Part shown: positions 17,898 to 27,057 of the stretch, piece after piece
Layout of the letters: each line of letters begins with the position of its first letter
Position numbering within the stretch: position 1 is the stretch's first letter
Assembly: GCF_001439845.1 (NCBI RefSeq)
Contig: NZ_JYLO01000017.1
Location: 1 to 64,000, forward strand
Direction of reading: 5' to 3'
DNA length: 64,000 nucleotides
Source of the DNA: Pseudomonas lactis
Lineage (GTDB): Bacteria; Pseudomonadota; Gammaproteobacteria; Pseudomonadales; Pseudomonadaceae
Notes under the pieces: generated by a model
What the model was told of the DNA's origin: nothing
The model's input: the letters and a program-made list of their open reading frames with translations, nothing else
The model's database searches: none
Position numbers and translations under genes: made by a program

Positions 17898-19103
17898 TCA
17901 AGGCTGCACGGCGAACCGCCGATAAGCCTCTGCAGCAAAAGCGATTTCGGTTTCGGTCTCGCTAGCGATCAGCACTGGGTCGCTATCATGGATACTCGCG
18001 GACCTGAAACGCAGGCTGCCACCATTGCGACCATTGAGCACCGCCTGAATTTCCGCCAGCATCGCCATAGCCACGCTTTCCGGAGTGTCGCCGCCCAGGT
18101 CCAGGCCAATCGGATAATGCAAACACGCCAGCCCTGGCAACTCGCCCTGCTGCTCGTGGATACCGGCCAGCAGGCGCTCGGTGCGCTCACGCGGGCCCAA
18201 CTGCCCTACATAACAGGGCTCACTGTGCAACACTCCCTGCAGCCAGTGCGCGTCTTGCACCAAGCTGTGAGTCATCACCGCCACCGCTGCGCCGCGTACA
18301 AGTTCACGGTAGGCGAAAGGTTGCTCAACATCGCCAACCAGCACCTGGTCAGCGTCGGGAAAACGCTCTGCTCGGGCAAAGTGTGACCGCCCATCGATGA
18401 TTGTCACATGCCAGCCCAAGAGCTTGGCCATGCGCACCAGCGGCTGGGCATCATGGCCCGCACCAAACACTACCAAACGCCGCACGGGCGGCAGGTACTC
18501 CATAAGCACTTCAATCTTGCCGGTGCCATTCGGGTAAAGATATCGGGATGACTTTCCACGCACCAAGGTCTGTTGGAGATCAATCCTGATCTGCTCAGCC
18601 AGCGCCGACTGCAGCAACTCGCCCTCGGCGCTTTGTCCTGACACTAATAACAGGCGATCACCTAACCGGTGTGAACCATCAGCCGAGCTGGCGATCACCG
18701 TGGCGATGGCCGCCGGTTGCTGGGTGTCGCGAACGCCAAGCAACGCAGTAATCAACGCGCAAGGACCACTGGCAGGCAGCCGCTCGAACAATACGTGAAC
18801 CTTACCGTTGCAGCCCAGCCCGAAACTAAGCGCTTCCTCACTGCCCTCATCCGCCTCGGAGGTGCTGTAGCTACGCAGTGCAGGCCCAGCTTCAGTTAAC
18901 CACCAGGCTTTTCTGGCGACTTCCGCTTCCAGGCAGCCACCACTGATGGTCCCCTCGGGCCTGCCGAAGCGCGAGACTAGCATCCGCGCTCCTGGTCGCC
19001 GATACGCAGAGCCGTCGACTTTTACCACGGTCGCAAGCACCGCTTCTCGGCCAGCATTGCGCTCCGCCAGGAGTACATCCAGCAGTGGAATCAGACAAGA
19101 CAT
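17898..19103 (-). CDS. XdhC/CoxI-family Mo-hydroxylase maturation protein
   Basis: 401 aa from the ATG at 19103, 14 bp after the cytochrome stop; a longer frame to 19184 would overlap it. The N-terminal XdhC_CoxI domain has ATVVKVDGSAYRRPGARMLV and TISGGCLEAEVARKAW. The C-terminal Rossmann domain has VVFGAGHDAQPLVRMAKLLG and GDTPESVAMAMLAEI. XdhC proteins bind molybdopterin, help its sulphuration and insert it into the enzyme. Translational proximity supports service to the adjacent hydroxylase. Confidence 0.88.
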   Translation of the reverse strand: MSCLIPLLDVLLAERNAGREAVLATVVKVDGSAYRRPGARMLVSRFGRPEGTISGGCLEAEVARKAWWLTEAGPALRSYSTSEADEGSEEALSFGLGCNGKVHVLFERLPASGPCALITALLGVRDTQQPAAIATVIASSADGSHRLGDRLLLVSGQSAEGELLQSALAEQIRIDLQQTLVRGKSSRYLYPNGTGKIEVLMEYLPPVRRLVVFGAGHDAQPLVRMAKLLGWHVTIIDGRSHFARAERFPDADQVLVGDVEQPFAYRELVRGAAVAVMTHSLVQDAHWLQGVLHSEPCYVGQLGPRERTERLLAGIHEQQGELPGLACLHYPIGLDLGGDTPESVAMAMLAEIQAVLNGRNGGSLRFRSASIHDSDPVLIASETETEIAFAAEAYRRFAVQP

Positions 19104-19116
19104 GAGGCACCTCGGC

Positions 19117-20337
19117 TCAATGAAGGGACTCGGTACGGCGCTTAGCCACAGCTTGCTCCGATACCTGCGCACCAGTCTCGCCAAAGCGCTTCAGTACGAA
19201 GCTGCTCAGCGCAGCCAATTCCTGGTCGGAGTAAATGGTCCCGAACGACGGCATGCGTCGATCTACCCGGGTGTCGGTCGAACCATGCCCATTTAGCAGG
19301 ATGCCCAGCAAATTACTGGCGGCAGGATCGTTGACCGTCTTTAGACCCCGTAGCATGGCAGTCTGACTCTGGTTTCCGGTCCCGTCCCAGCGGTGACAAC
19401 TAGAACAGGCTTCGGCGAACAGTTTATTGCCAAGGGCATTGTCGCCCCCCTGCGGTGCAAGCTTAGCCTGCTGCGGACGAGCCACACCTTCGCTGCGCGC
19501 CGGTGAGTCCTTGAGATAAACGGCGATCGCGTGACGATCGGCGTCGGTCAGATGGCTCAGACTGTGCTCCACCACCTCCGCCATCGGCCCGGTGGACAAC
19601 CCGAATCCTGGCGCCGCGCCGTCCTTCAAGTAACGCGCCAGCACGTCCGTGGGCCAGGCACCGACGCCATGTATCGGGTCAGAGCTGATGTTGTAAGCGT
19701 TCCAACCCTGTATCAGGTTACCGGCAAGCGAACGGTCTTTGCTGACAGCTTGGAACAGGTTCCGAGGCGAATGGCACTCACCACAGTGGCCAGGACCTTC
19801 CACTAGGTATTTGCCTCGATTCCACTCGGTAGAGTGCTGGGCCTCGGTTTCAAATTGCTTGTCGTCCAGGAACAGCATATTCCAGAAAAACATCCCCCAA
19901 CGCTGATTGAACGGGAAGTTCAGCTGGTTCTCTTGAGCCACCTGCTCGATTGGCTCCAGGCTATCGAGATAGCTTTTGATGGCCAGGATGTCGTCACGCG
20001 ACATCTTGCTGTAGGACGTATAAGGGAATGCTGGATAGTAGTGTTTGCCATCGCGCCCCACGCCGGTTCGCAGCGCGCTAACGAACTCATCATCAGTCCA
20101 GGCTCCGATGCCAGTTTGCTTATCTGGAGTGATATTGGGCGAAAAAAGCGAGCCGAATGGCAGCTTAAATTCGACACCACCGGTGAAGGGTTTACCACCG
20201 GGCACGGTATGGCAAGCCACGCAATTTGCAGCGCGCGCAAGATACTCGCCCCTGGCAAGTAAGTCCTCCTGCGCATACGCAAACTGCGCCACCAGGAATC
20301 CGCTAGCGAGCAATAGCCAACTTGTTATCAAATTCAT
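19117..20337 (-). CDS. Triheme cytochrome c subunit
   Basis: 406 aa from MNLITSWLLLASGF, with a Sec signal peptide cleaved after FAYA; an in-frame ATG 33 bp upstream is less fitting. Three heme motifs are seen: CVACH, CGECH and CSSCH. The layout matches the cytochrome subunits of membrane alcohol/aldehyde dehydrogenases. It should take electrons in the periplasm from the Mo-hydroxylase and pass them to the respiratory chain. It starts 11 bp after the Mo-subunit gene. Confidence 0.9.
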   Translation of the reverse strand: MNLITSWLLLASGFLVAQFAYAQEDLLARGEYLARAANCVACHTVPGGKPFTGGVEFKLPFGSLFSPNITPDKQTGIGAWTDDEFVSALRTGVGRDGKHYYPAFPYTSYSKMSRDDILAIKSYLDSLEPIEQVAQENQLNFPFNQRWGMFFWNMLFLDDKQFETEAQHSTEWNRGKYLVEGPGHCGECHSPRNLFQAVSKDRSLAGNLIQGWNAYNISSDPIHGVGAWPTDVLARYLKDGAAPGFGLSTGPMAEVVEHSLSHLTDADRHAIAVYLKDSPARSEGVARPQQAKLAPQGGDNALGNKLFAEACSSCHRWDGTGNQSQTAMLRGLKTVNDPAASNLLGILLNGHGSTDTRVDRRMPSFGTIYSDQELAALSSFVLKRFGETGAQVSEQAVAKRRTESLH

Positions 20338-20347
20338 GAGTAACTCC

Positions 20348-22540
20348 TCAAACCGGATAGTAGCCAGCACGGCTAAGTGGTAACCGACGAATGCGCGTAC
20401 CGGAAGCAGCGTAGAGAGCGTTAACCAAAGCTGGACCGATCAGCGCAGTACCGGCTTCCCCGACTCCGCCCGGTGCTTCCAGGCTAGGCAGCAGGTGCAC
20501 CTCAACTGCTGGCGCCTCACTTATGCGCAGCTGCCGATAGTTGTGGAAGTTGGTCTGCTGAACCTGACCGTTCTCGATAAGAATTTCGTTGAACAACGAA
20601 GCAGACAGACCGAATAATGTCCCACCTTCAACCTGCGCCAAGACCGACGTCGGGTTAGTCGCGAAGCCGCAGTCCACAACACTGATCAAGCGTTTAATGC
20701 GCAAGCCAAATTCACCCTGCATCTCAAGCTCAACGAGAGTTGCTACATAGCTGCCAAACACCGAACTTACTGCCACACCCCGACCCTGCCCAGCAGGTAA
20801 AGACTGGTACCAGTCACTCTTCTCAGCAAGTAAGCGCAGCACCGCCTGGGCACGTGGCTGGTCCGCCAACAGCTCCAAACGGTAGACCACCGGGTCGGCC
20901 TTGGCATTGTGCGCCAGCTCATCAATAAAACACTCAAGGGCATAGGTCCCCCGCAGAGGGCCGACGCCTCGCCACCAGGACACGGGCACGACACTCGGCT
21001 CCTGGCGGATATAGCGAACCTGCAAATGCGGCAGGCGGTAGATGGGTTCCACCGCGACTTCAACGGCATCGGCATCCACGCCGCTGGGAGGCAAGCTGCC
21101 GGCATAGCGGGCGAGAATCGAGGCACCAGCGATACGGTGTTCCCAGCCCAGCGGACGCCCCTGCTTATCGAGGGCGGCTTGCATACGATCGGCATAGAGC
21201 GGCCGATAGAGGTCGTGGGTCATGTCCTCCTCACGGCTCCAGACCAGCTTGATCGGGTAATCGACCTGACGCGCGATGGCCACTGCTTGGGTGATGAAGT
21301 CGAACTCCAGACGCCGGCCAAATGCCCCACCGATCAATTGATTGTGCACCTGGATTTTTTCCAAGGGCAGCCCGGTGACTTGGGCGGCCGTCTGTTGGGC
21401 GAAGACCGGCACTTGGGTGCCCACCCATAGCTCGCACGCATCTTTACGCACATGGGCCACGCAGCTCATGGGCTCAAGCGGCGAATGCGACAACAGCGCT
21501 TGCTCGTAAACGGCCTCGAACTGGCTGGAAGATCCCTGTTTGGCTTGCTCAATATCGCCTGTGCGCTTAGCGACCACGCCATCACGGCTACTTGCGGCTA
21601 GCAGCTCCTGGTCCAGTTGCTTTGATCCGATAGTAGCGTTCGACCCAAGTTCCCACTCGATCTTTAACGCTTTGATGGCCTGCTGGCAGGCCCAAAAGTT
21701 ACTTGCGGTAACGGCCACGGCATTGTCCAAACGCACGATGTCGCGCACCCCTAACACCCGTCGCGCCTCAGTTTCATCAACCGAACGCAGCCGTCCGCCA
21801 TACACCGGACAGGTGATGCTGGAGGCCACCAGCATCCCAGGGATTTGCAGGTCAATGGTAAAGCGCGCCTTGCCGTTGACCTTCGCGGGCGTGTCCAGGC
21901 GTTGCGCGGGAGTGCCCAACAGCTTGAACTGCTCGGGGGTTTTCAGCGGCACCGCGTCGGGCAACGGCAGCGTCGCAGCGGCCTCGACCAAATCGCCGTA
22001 GTCAGCCTGCAGGCCTTTGGGGCCAAACACCTGGCCATTCTGCGCATGACACAGGCTCGGCGCGACGCGCCATTGAAGCGCTGCCGCCTGAATCAACAGA
22101 ATGCGCGCTGTAGCGCCCGCCCGACGCAGCGGCTCCCAGGTGTAACGGGTAGAGGTCGAGCCACCAGTGGCCTGAAACTGAAGCAGGGTATCGGTATACA
22201 GTGCGGAGTTCGGTGGGGCCTCCTGGATTACTACCTTATCCAAATCGACCTCAAGCTCCTCCGCCACCATCATTGCAATACCAGTTTGCGCGCCCTGACC
22301 CATTTCAATCTTCGGCGAGATCACCGTGACCACGCCATCTGGGCCCACCCGCACAAAGGCCCCGAACCCCTCAGCGGAGCGATCACCCAGCCGGCCTAAG
22401 GCAGCAGCCTCGGAGGCAGCGCTTTTGGACACCAACGGCGGTAGCCAGGTACTCAACACCAAGCCGCCGACCGCGATACCGCTGCCTTGCAAGAGACGGC
22501 GACGGGACATATCAACATTCATTTCGATTGTCTTCTTCAT
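20348..22540 (-). CDS. Molybdopterin-binding subunit, IorB/aldehyde-oxidase type
   Basis: 730 aa xanthine-dehydrogenase-family large subunit. A twin-arginine-like leader (MSRRRLLQGSGIAVGG, near residue 11) indicates export of the folded holoenzyme. Cofactor and active-site pieces include GQGAQTGIAMMVAEELEVD, VHNQLIGGAFGRRLEFDF, GTYALECFIDELAH and the C-terminal GGVGEAGTALIGPALVNAL with the likely catalytic Glu. Family members oxidise N-heterocycles (isoquinoline, nicotinate) or aldehydes. Here the aldehyde-rich context favours aldehydes, but that is inference. Confidence 0.88.
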   Translation of the reverse strand: MKKTIEMNVDMSRRRLLQGSGIAVGGLVLSTWLPPLVSKSAASEAAALGRLGDRSAEGFGAFVRVGPDGVVTVISPKIEMGQGAQTGIAMMVAEELEVDLDKVVIQEAPPNSALYTDTLLQFQATGGSTSTRYTWEPLRRAGATARILLIQAAALQWRVAPSLCHAQNGQVFGPKGLQADYGDLVEAAATLPLPDAVPLKTPEQFKLLGTPAQRLDTPAKVNGKARFTIDLQIPGMLVASSITCPVYGGRLRSVDETEARRVLGVRDIVRLDNAVAVTASNFWACQQAIKALKIEWELGSNATIGSKQLDQELLAASSRDGVVAKRTGDIEQAKQGSSSQFEAVYEQALLSHSPLEPMSCVAHVRKDACELWVGTQVPVFAQQTAAQVTGLPLEKIQVHNQLIGGAFGRRLEFDFITQAVAIARQVDYPIKLVWSREEDMTHDLYRPLYADRMQAALDKQGRPLGWEHRIAGASILARYAGSLPPSGVDADAVEVAVEPIYRLPHLQVRYIRQEPSVVPVSWWRGVGPLRGTYALECFIDELAHNAKADPVVYRLELLADQPRAQAVLRLLAEKSDWYQSLPAGQGRGVAVSSVFGSYVATLVELEMQGEFGLRIKRLISVVDCGFATNPTSVLAQVEGGTLFGLSASLFNEILIENGQVQQTNFHNYRQLRISEAPAVEVHLLPSLEAPGGVGEAGTALIGPALVNALYAASGTRIRRLPLSRAGYYPV

Positions 22541-22541
22541 C

Positions 22542-23003
22542 TCACGCCTCCTCTACACGGCCAACACTGTGGATGGCTGTGCGAATACGGGTGTAGGTGG
22601 CGCAGCGACAAAGATTGCCTGCCATTGCAGCATCAATCGCCTGATCGTCTGGCGCGGGCTGGCTCTGCAGCAGAGCAGTGGCCGCCATGATCTGCCCTGA
22701 CTGACAGTAACCGCATTGCACCACCTCATGCGCCAGCCAAGCCTGTTGAACGGCTTGACCGACAGCAGTCTCACCGATGGCTTCAATGGTGGTGATTGAG
22801 CGGCCCGTCAAAGCAGCAACAGGGGTCACGCACGAACGTATCGGCTGACCATCAAGATGCACGGTGCAAACGCCACACTGAGCAATACCACAGCCGTATT
22901 TTGTCCCGGTGAGGCCAAGCACATCGCGTAAGACCCAAAGCAGAGGCATATCCTGCGGCACGTCGACTTGGTGCGACTGTCCATTGATGATTAGCGTTTG
23001 CAT
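22542..23003 (-). CDS. (2Fe-2S)-binding subunit, IorA type
   Basis: 153 aa from the ATG at 23003, with AGGA six bases upstream; an ATG two codons earlier is too close to it. An N-terminal plant-ferredoxin-type cluster is in GTKYGCGIAQCGVCTVHLDG and a C-terminal four-helix cluster in QCGYCQSGQ and NLCRCATYTRI. This is the electron-transfer subunit of two-subunit Mo-hydroxylases. It has no leader, so it probably rides with the Tat-exported large subunit. It is the first gene of the operon. Confidence 0.9.
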   Translation of the reverse strand: MQTLIINGQSHQVDVPQDMPLLWVLRDVLGLTGTKYGCGIAQCGVCTVHLDGQPIRSCVTPVAALTGRSITTIEAIGETAVGQAVQQAWLAHEVVQCGYCQSGQIMAATALLQSQPAPDDQAIDAAMAGNLCRCATYTRIRTAIHSVGRVEEA

Positions 23004-23103
23004 CTTCATTCCTCAGACTAGTATTTTTAATGCCGACAACCTTAGTTATCGCTTTAATCATGTGGGTGCGGTATGGGAAGCAGGCCAAAACAGCCTCATA
23101 CGT

Positions 23104-23346
23104 TCACGAATTAATCCGCCTTAAACGGGCAACCAACCACCCGGCCAGCGGAAAGGAGACAAGCTGGGTGATTGGTACCAATACCAGCACCTCCACCAAT
23201 ACCATTACTGGGAAACTCAAATCACGGGTCAGCGGGGCTAATATACTCAGCACCAACAAAAGCGTTGGGTAAAGCCCCAAGCAGCCAACCAGTACACGCC
23301 AGAACGCGGCGTTTATTTGATGCGAGCGCTTACTGCGTGCGTGCAT
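23104..23346 (-). CDS. Small membrane protein, DUF2798-like
   Basis: 80 aa from MHARSKRSHQINAAF. Two hydrophobic helices are seen (about 18-40 and 50-72: LGLYPTLLLVLSILAPL and VMVLVEVLVLVPITQLV), ending in basic residues. Such proteins are common next to efflux or redox genes but have no known role. It lies between the curA terminator and the Mo-hydroxylase operon. Confidence 0.6.
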   Translation of the reverse strand: MHARSKRSHQINAAFWRVLVGCLGLYPTLLLVLSILAPLTRDLSFPVMVLVEVLVLVPITQLVSFPLAGWLVARLRRINS

Positions 23347-23390
23347 AATCCCCCCACAGGCATTACTTGTACTTAGTGGCCTGGATCTTT

Positions 23391-23431
23391 TTAAATAAAA
23401 AAGCCCTACCAGCAAGGAGCTTGAGCTGGCA
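23391..23431 (-). terminator. Terminator after curA
   Basis: On the minus strand TGCCAGC and GCTGGTA pair around an 11-nt loop, followed by GGGCTTTTTTATTT. It lies 35-75 bp beyond the curA stop. Confidence 0.6.
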
Positions 23432-23465
23432 GAGCAAAAAACACTGTCATTCCAACAACAGGCAA

Positions 23466-24500
23466 TCAGTCTTCACTTACCCGAACCACTAGCTTGCCAA
23501 AATTACGCCCCTCTAGCAGGCCGATAAAGGCCTTAGGCGCCTCCTCTAGACCACTCACCAATTCTTCACGATACTTAATCCGGCCCTGCGCAAACCAGCT
23601 TGACATATCGTTAAAGAATTCGTCGTAGCGGTGCGCGTAATCATCAAAAATAATGAAGCCTTGGACTTTAATACGCTTACGCAGAATAGCCCCCATCAAG
23701 GCAGGCGAGCGATCTGGCCCGTCGGGTAAAGCGGTATCGTTGTAGTGCGCAATAATTCCGCAGACCGGCACTCGGGCCTTGGCATTGAGCAGCGGCAGCA
23801 CAGCATCGAAGACTTTTCCACCGACATTCTCGAAGTAAATGTCGATACCCGACGGGCAGGCCTTGGCCAGTTGCTCGGCGAAGTCCGGCGCTCGATGATC
23901 GAGGCAGGCGTCGAAACCTAGCACCTCGACAGCATGCCGGCACTTTTCCGCCCCTCCGGCCACACCGACCACGTGACAGCCCTTGATCTTGCCGATTTGC
24001 CCGACAGTCGCACCGACCGGCCCGGTAGCAGCCGCCACCACCAGCGTTTCACCCGCCTGCGGCCGACCAATATCCAGTAAGCCCATGTATGCGGTGAAGC
24101 CTGGCATTCCAAATATGCCCAATGCATAAGACGGCTGCGCTGGCGAATCGCCCAAAGGGGTCAGGTCGCTGCCATCAGACAGCGCATAGTCCTGCCAACC
24201 ACTAAAAGACAGCACCCAGTCATTCACTTTATAGGCATGATGCTTTGAGGCAACCACACGACATACAGTGCCCCCCACCATTACTCCGCCCACTTCGACA
24301 GGAGGGGCATAGGACGGCGCATCACTCATGCGACCACGCATGTAAGGGTCTAGCGATAGATAGATAGTACGCAGAAGTACCTGCCCCTCTGCGGGTTCAG
24401 GAATTGGACCTTGTTCAATAAGAAAATTCGCTTCGACAGGCGCACCATGTGGACGCGATGCCAGAACAACGCTTCGATTGATTTGCTTTGATTGAGACAT
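23466..24500 (-). CDS. curA: NADP-dependent enone reductase, CurA-like
   Basis: 344 aa from MSQSKQINRSVVLASRPHG, with AAGGAG correctly spaced before the ATG at 24500; a GTG two codons earlier is less likely. Leukotriene-B4-dehydrogenase-type MDR features are LSLDPYMRGRMSDAPSY, GMPGFTAYMGLLDIG, VAAATGPVGATVGQIGKIKG and YFENVGGKVFDAVLPLL. These zinc-free enzymes reduce alpha,beta-unsaturated ketones and aldehydes. An operator site (24551-24565) lies just upstream, so control by the adjacent NemR-like repressor is likely. Confidence 0.87.
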   Translation of the reverse strand: MSQSKQINRSVVLASRPHGAPVEANFLIEQGPIPEPAEGQVLLRTIYLSLDPYMRGRMSDAPSYAPPVEVGGVMVGGTVCRVVASKHHAYKVNDWVLSFSGWQDYALSDGSDLTPLGDSPAQPSYALGIFGMPGFTAYMGLLDIGRPQAGETLVVAAATGPVGATVGQIGKIKGCHVVGVAGGAEKCRHAVEVLGFDACLDHRAPDFAEQLAKACPSGIDIYFENVGGKVFDAVLPLLNAKARVPVCGIIAHYNDTALPDGPDRSPALMGAILRKRIKVQGFIIFDDYAHRYDEFFNDMSSWFAQGRIKYREELVSGLEEAPKAFIGLLEGRNFGKLVVRVSED

Positions 24501-24550
24501 CTTCACACTCCTTGGATGGCGGGGAAAAACAACCGCATCAACGGAAAAAT

Positions 24551-24565
24551 TAGACCAGTCTGCTA
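24551..24565. promoter_or_regulatory. NemR-like TetR operator, site 3 (curA promoter)
   Basis: TAGACCAGTCTGCTA; its reverse complement carries the GACTGGTC core and right half GTCTA of sites 1 and 4, with a changed left half. It lies 51 bp upstream of the curA ATG. Confidence 0.55.
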
Positions 24566-24572
24566 TTTTTCA

Positions 24573-24607
24573 CATAAAAAAGCCACCCTACCGAGGCGGG
24601 AGGGTGG
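24573..24607 (-). terminator. Terminator after the second tetR
   Basis: On the minus strand CCACCCT and AGGGTGG form a perfect 7-bp stem (24601-24607 with 24583-24589), followed by CTTTTTTATG. It ends tetR transcription before curA, so curA must use its own promoter. Confidence 0.8.
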
Positions 24608-24619
24608 GCGATCTCGTAA

Positions 24620-25213
24620 TCACGCCTCCTCAGGGACCAGCATCATCAGAGTAGTAGCCATGGCATTTTCTAGCGACCGACTGTTACGGTGCAGCTTGCT
24701 CAGCAGGCTTGCACCAAGCCAAAGCTGGTATAGCGCCAAGGCCGTTCGGTAAGCATCACCTTGCGGCAAAGAACCGTCTAGTTGACCCTGCTCAAGACAG
24801 CCAGAAATACGTTCAATTATCTGATCTGTTCCGTCACGGAGAGTGAGGCGCATAACCTCCGAAAGATCTGCAACCTCAGCGCTCAGTTTAACTACAAGAC
24901 ACTTTTGCTCATCGCAGGGCTTACAATAGCTTTCAAGCCATTTCTGCCAATATCCCATAAGCCGCTCACGGGCTGTATTGCCGGTAGCGGCAAATCGTTC
25001 ATCCATGTTCGCCAGATAATTGCGAAAGTAATCCTCGAGCAAGCACTGCCCGTACTGCTCCTTGGATTTGAAGTAATGATAGAACGAACCTTTTGGCACA
25101 CTTGCGGCTTGCAGAATCTCGTTAAGCCCAACACCCGTGAACCCCTTAACCACCATCATTCGGTGACCCGTATCGAGCAAATGTTGGCGCGTATCATCGT
25201 AACGTGGTTTCAT
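24620..25213 (-). CDS. TetR-family repressor, NemR-like (2)
   Basis: 197 aa with helix-turn-helix GLNEILQAASVPKGSFYHYF, closely parallel to the TetR at 6757. The ligand domain carries the same cysteine region (ESYCKPCDEQKCLVVKLSAE) with three cysteines, suitable for electrophile sensing. Exact reuse of the 15-bp operator before both tetR genes suggests cross-regulation. Likely targets are itself, curA and, across the gap, the glutathione S-transferase gene. Confidence 0.85.
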   Translation of the reverse strand: MKPRYDDTRQHLLDTGHRMMVVKGFTGVGLNEILQAASVPKGSFYHYFKSKEQYGQCLLEDYFRNYLANMDERFAATGNTARERLMGYWQKWLESYCKPCDEQKCLVVKLSAEVADLSEVMRLTLRDGTDQIIERISGCLEQGQLDGSLPQGDAYRTALALYQLWLGASLLSKLHRNSRSLENAMATTLMMLVPEEA

Positions 25214-25233
25214 CAGTGCAAGCTACCATAAAA

Positions 25234-25248
25234 TAGACCAGTCGTCTA
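25234..25248. promoter_or_regulatory. NemR-like TetR operator, site 4
   Basis: TAGACCAGTCGTCTA is the exact reverse complement of site 1 (6722-6736). It lies 20 bp upstream of the second tetR start, the same spacing as at the first. Confidence 0.7.
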
Positions 25249-25491
25249 TGTGAGATTTTTGCTCCAGAGATTGTAGCAATTGTTGATGGCCGCCGCAGGT
25301 CTAAACACCAACCCACGCTCGGCATCCTCATAGCGCCGCAGTACACGCAAAGAACCAATCCTAAGCCTCCCAAAGCTCCTTGGATTTCTGTGGGCGCACT
25401 CCTCTCTCGCTAGAAGACAAGCATCGAGATGCAGATCTCAAAGGACTCGGAGCGGACCGTAAGTGCTATCGGAGCATTCAGCCCACCAGAA

Positions 25492-25506
25492 TAGTAGACT
25501 GGTCGC
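25492..25506. promoter_or_regulatory. NemR-like operator core, site 5 (GST promoter region)
   Basis: TAGTAGACTGGTCGC keeps the GACTGGTC core but only part of the flanking half-sites. It lies about 110 bp upstream of the GST start. The rest of the 400-bp gap (25249-25616) shows nothing else. Confidence 0.4.
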
Positions 25507-25616
25507 ATATTGACAGATACAATTTCTTGCCTACTCGTTGCGAGTCCGCAAATTAACTATCGATAGCCTCAGACAATGCACATTTCCCTTACCGAGATCA
25601 CTCAGAAGGCGTAAAA

Positions 25617-26240
25617 ATGATGATAAAACTTCACCACCTCAATGACTCAAGGTCGTTTCGTATTCTGTGGCTGCTGGAAGAAATAGGCCAACCATATGAA
25701 ATTATTCGGTATCAGCGTGATAAAAAAACACATCTAGCCCCCGAGACACTGAGGGGCATTCACCCCCTAGGCAAATCTCCAGTTATCGAGCTTGATGGAA
25801 AAATAATTGCGGAGTCAGGCGCGATCGCAGAAATCCTGATAAAAAAATTCGCACCTCATTTAGCACCAACAGAAAGCTCTGCAGAATACCTTGACTACTT
25901 ACAATGGATCCATTTCTCAGAAAGCTCGGCAATGCTTCCGTTCTTACTGAAAATATTTAATGAGTTTGAAACACAATCTGGAACCGAACTAAAATTCCTT
26001 AACAACTACGCCGAAGCTGAATTCAATAAAGTTTTTTCCTATCTAAACAACCACTTGAATAACAAAAAGTTTTTAATCGAGGAGAGACTCACAGGAGCAG
26101 ACTTCATGCTGGGATTTGTGGTGAAAGGCGCGCTCAACCTGCTCAAATCCAAGAGCGAATTTCCACATATTGAAACCTACATTAAAAACCTTGAAAACCA
26201 GAAAAGTTACAAGCTAGCGCTGGATATAGACGCGAAGTGA
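25617..26240 (+). CDS. Glutathione S-transferase
   Basis: 207 aa. The thioredoxin-like N-domain has IKLHHLNDSRSFRILWLLEE, with a catalytic Ser near residue 11, cis-Pro in LGKSPVIELDGKIIAESGAI and the GSH-contact Glu-Ser pair. The helical C-domain ends in LTGADFMLGF. Homologues conjugate or reduce electrophiles. Base composition is markedly AT-richer than the neighbouring genes (Lys/Asn-rich with AAA and ATA codons), a sign of separate acquisition. AGAAGG precedes the double ATG. Confidence 0.85.
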   Translation: MMIKLHHLNDSRSFRILWLLEEIGQPYEIIRYQRDKKTHLAPETLRGIHPLGKSPVIELDGKIIAESGAIAEILIKKFAPHLAPTESSAEYLDYLQWIHFSESSAMLPFLLKIFNEFETQSGTELKFLNNYAEAEFNKVFSYLNNHLNNKKFLIEERLTGADFMLGFVVKGALNLLKSKSEFPHIETYIKNLENQKSYKLALDIDAK

Positions 26241-27057
26241 GTTTAGCTTTTTAACAAATAGCTGTGGCAGACTCTCAAACTGCCATGGCTCTCACCATCA
26301 TGAAGCTAAGACCACCAAAGCTGACATCCTTCAAGTGACGGAACACTGGAGTGATGATCAACCTGCTTAAAAGCTTGTCAGTAACCAGGCTTAAAAATTT
26401 ACTCAGCTAACGATGAATACGGCTGTTACGTCAGAGCCAGACCGGGCGTCGCTTCGCAGCTACACAATAGCAAGCACAGGCTTACATGTTGGAGCTTATT
26501 GAAAAATGACCCAAGAAAGATTTATGTTTTTGTGTCCCAGTGGCAGTGGATAAGCTTGGCAGTAGTATCCCGATTGAAGTCGCATCGACACCCACTGCAG
26601 GTAGGCATGCGATTCAGAGCGACGTATATAACGAGCCTACAGAAGCGAGCGGTAAAGTAATTTTGAATAAGTTCTAACACCCTTTCCAATGATCAATAGC
26701 CAGTTCAGTTTTGTGAAAACACGCTTCCCTAGCCTGGCAAAGGACACGGCACATCTGGCGACGCGATTTGCAATGTCGAATCTGTGGATGGCATTCCGAC
26801 ATTTAGCGAGCGATACAGGAGAGGTGTGCCTGTAATATAGGGAATAGCCACCGCGAGGTTCTCACGGCGGCTAATAAAGATAGGAATGAGTGAGTGATCT
26901 GAGCGTTTTGGATCAAATCGGCACTTTCAAAATTGAAGGCAGCCGAATTTTACAAAAAAATATGACTACCTCAGACCACCCCTAGCCGGGCCTTCCAAAC
27001 ATCGCAGAGCCTTGTTTTATTCTCGAGCTCCCTACTAAAAAAGCAACAGATAACACT
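26241..27057. other. 817-bp non-coding stretch
   Basis: No coding region or family likeness was seen on either strand. A near-perfect dyad AATGTCGAAT...ATTCCGACATT lies at about 26772-26803. The stretch could be decayed DNA between cargo blocks. Confidence 0.4.
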
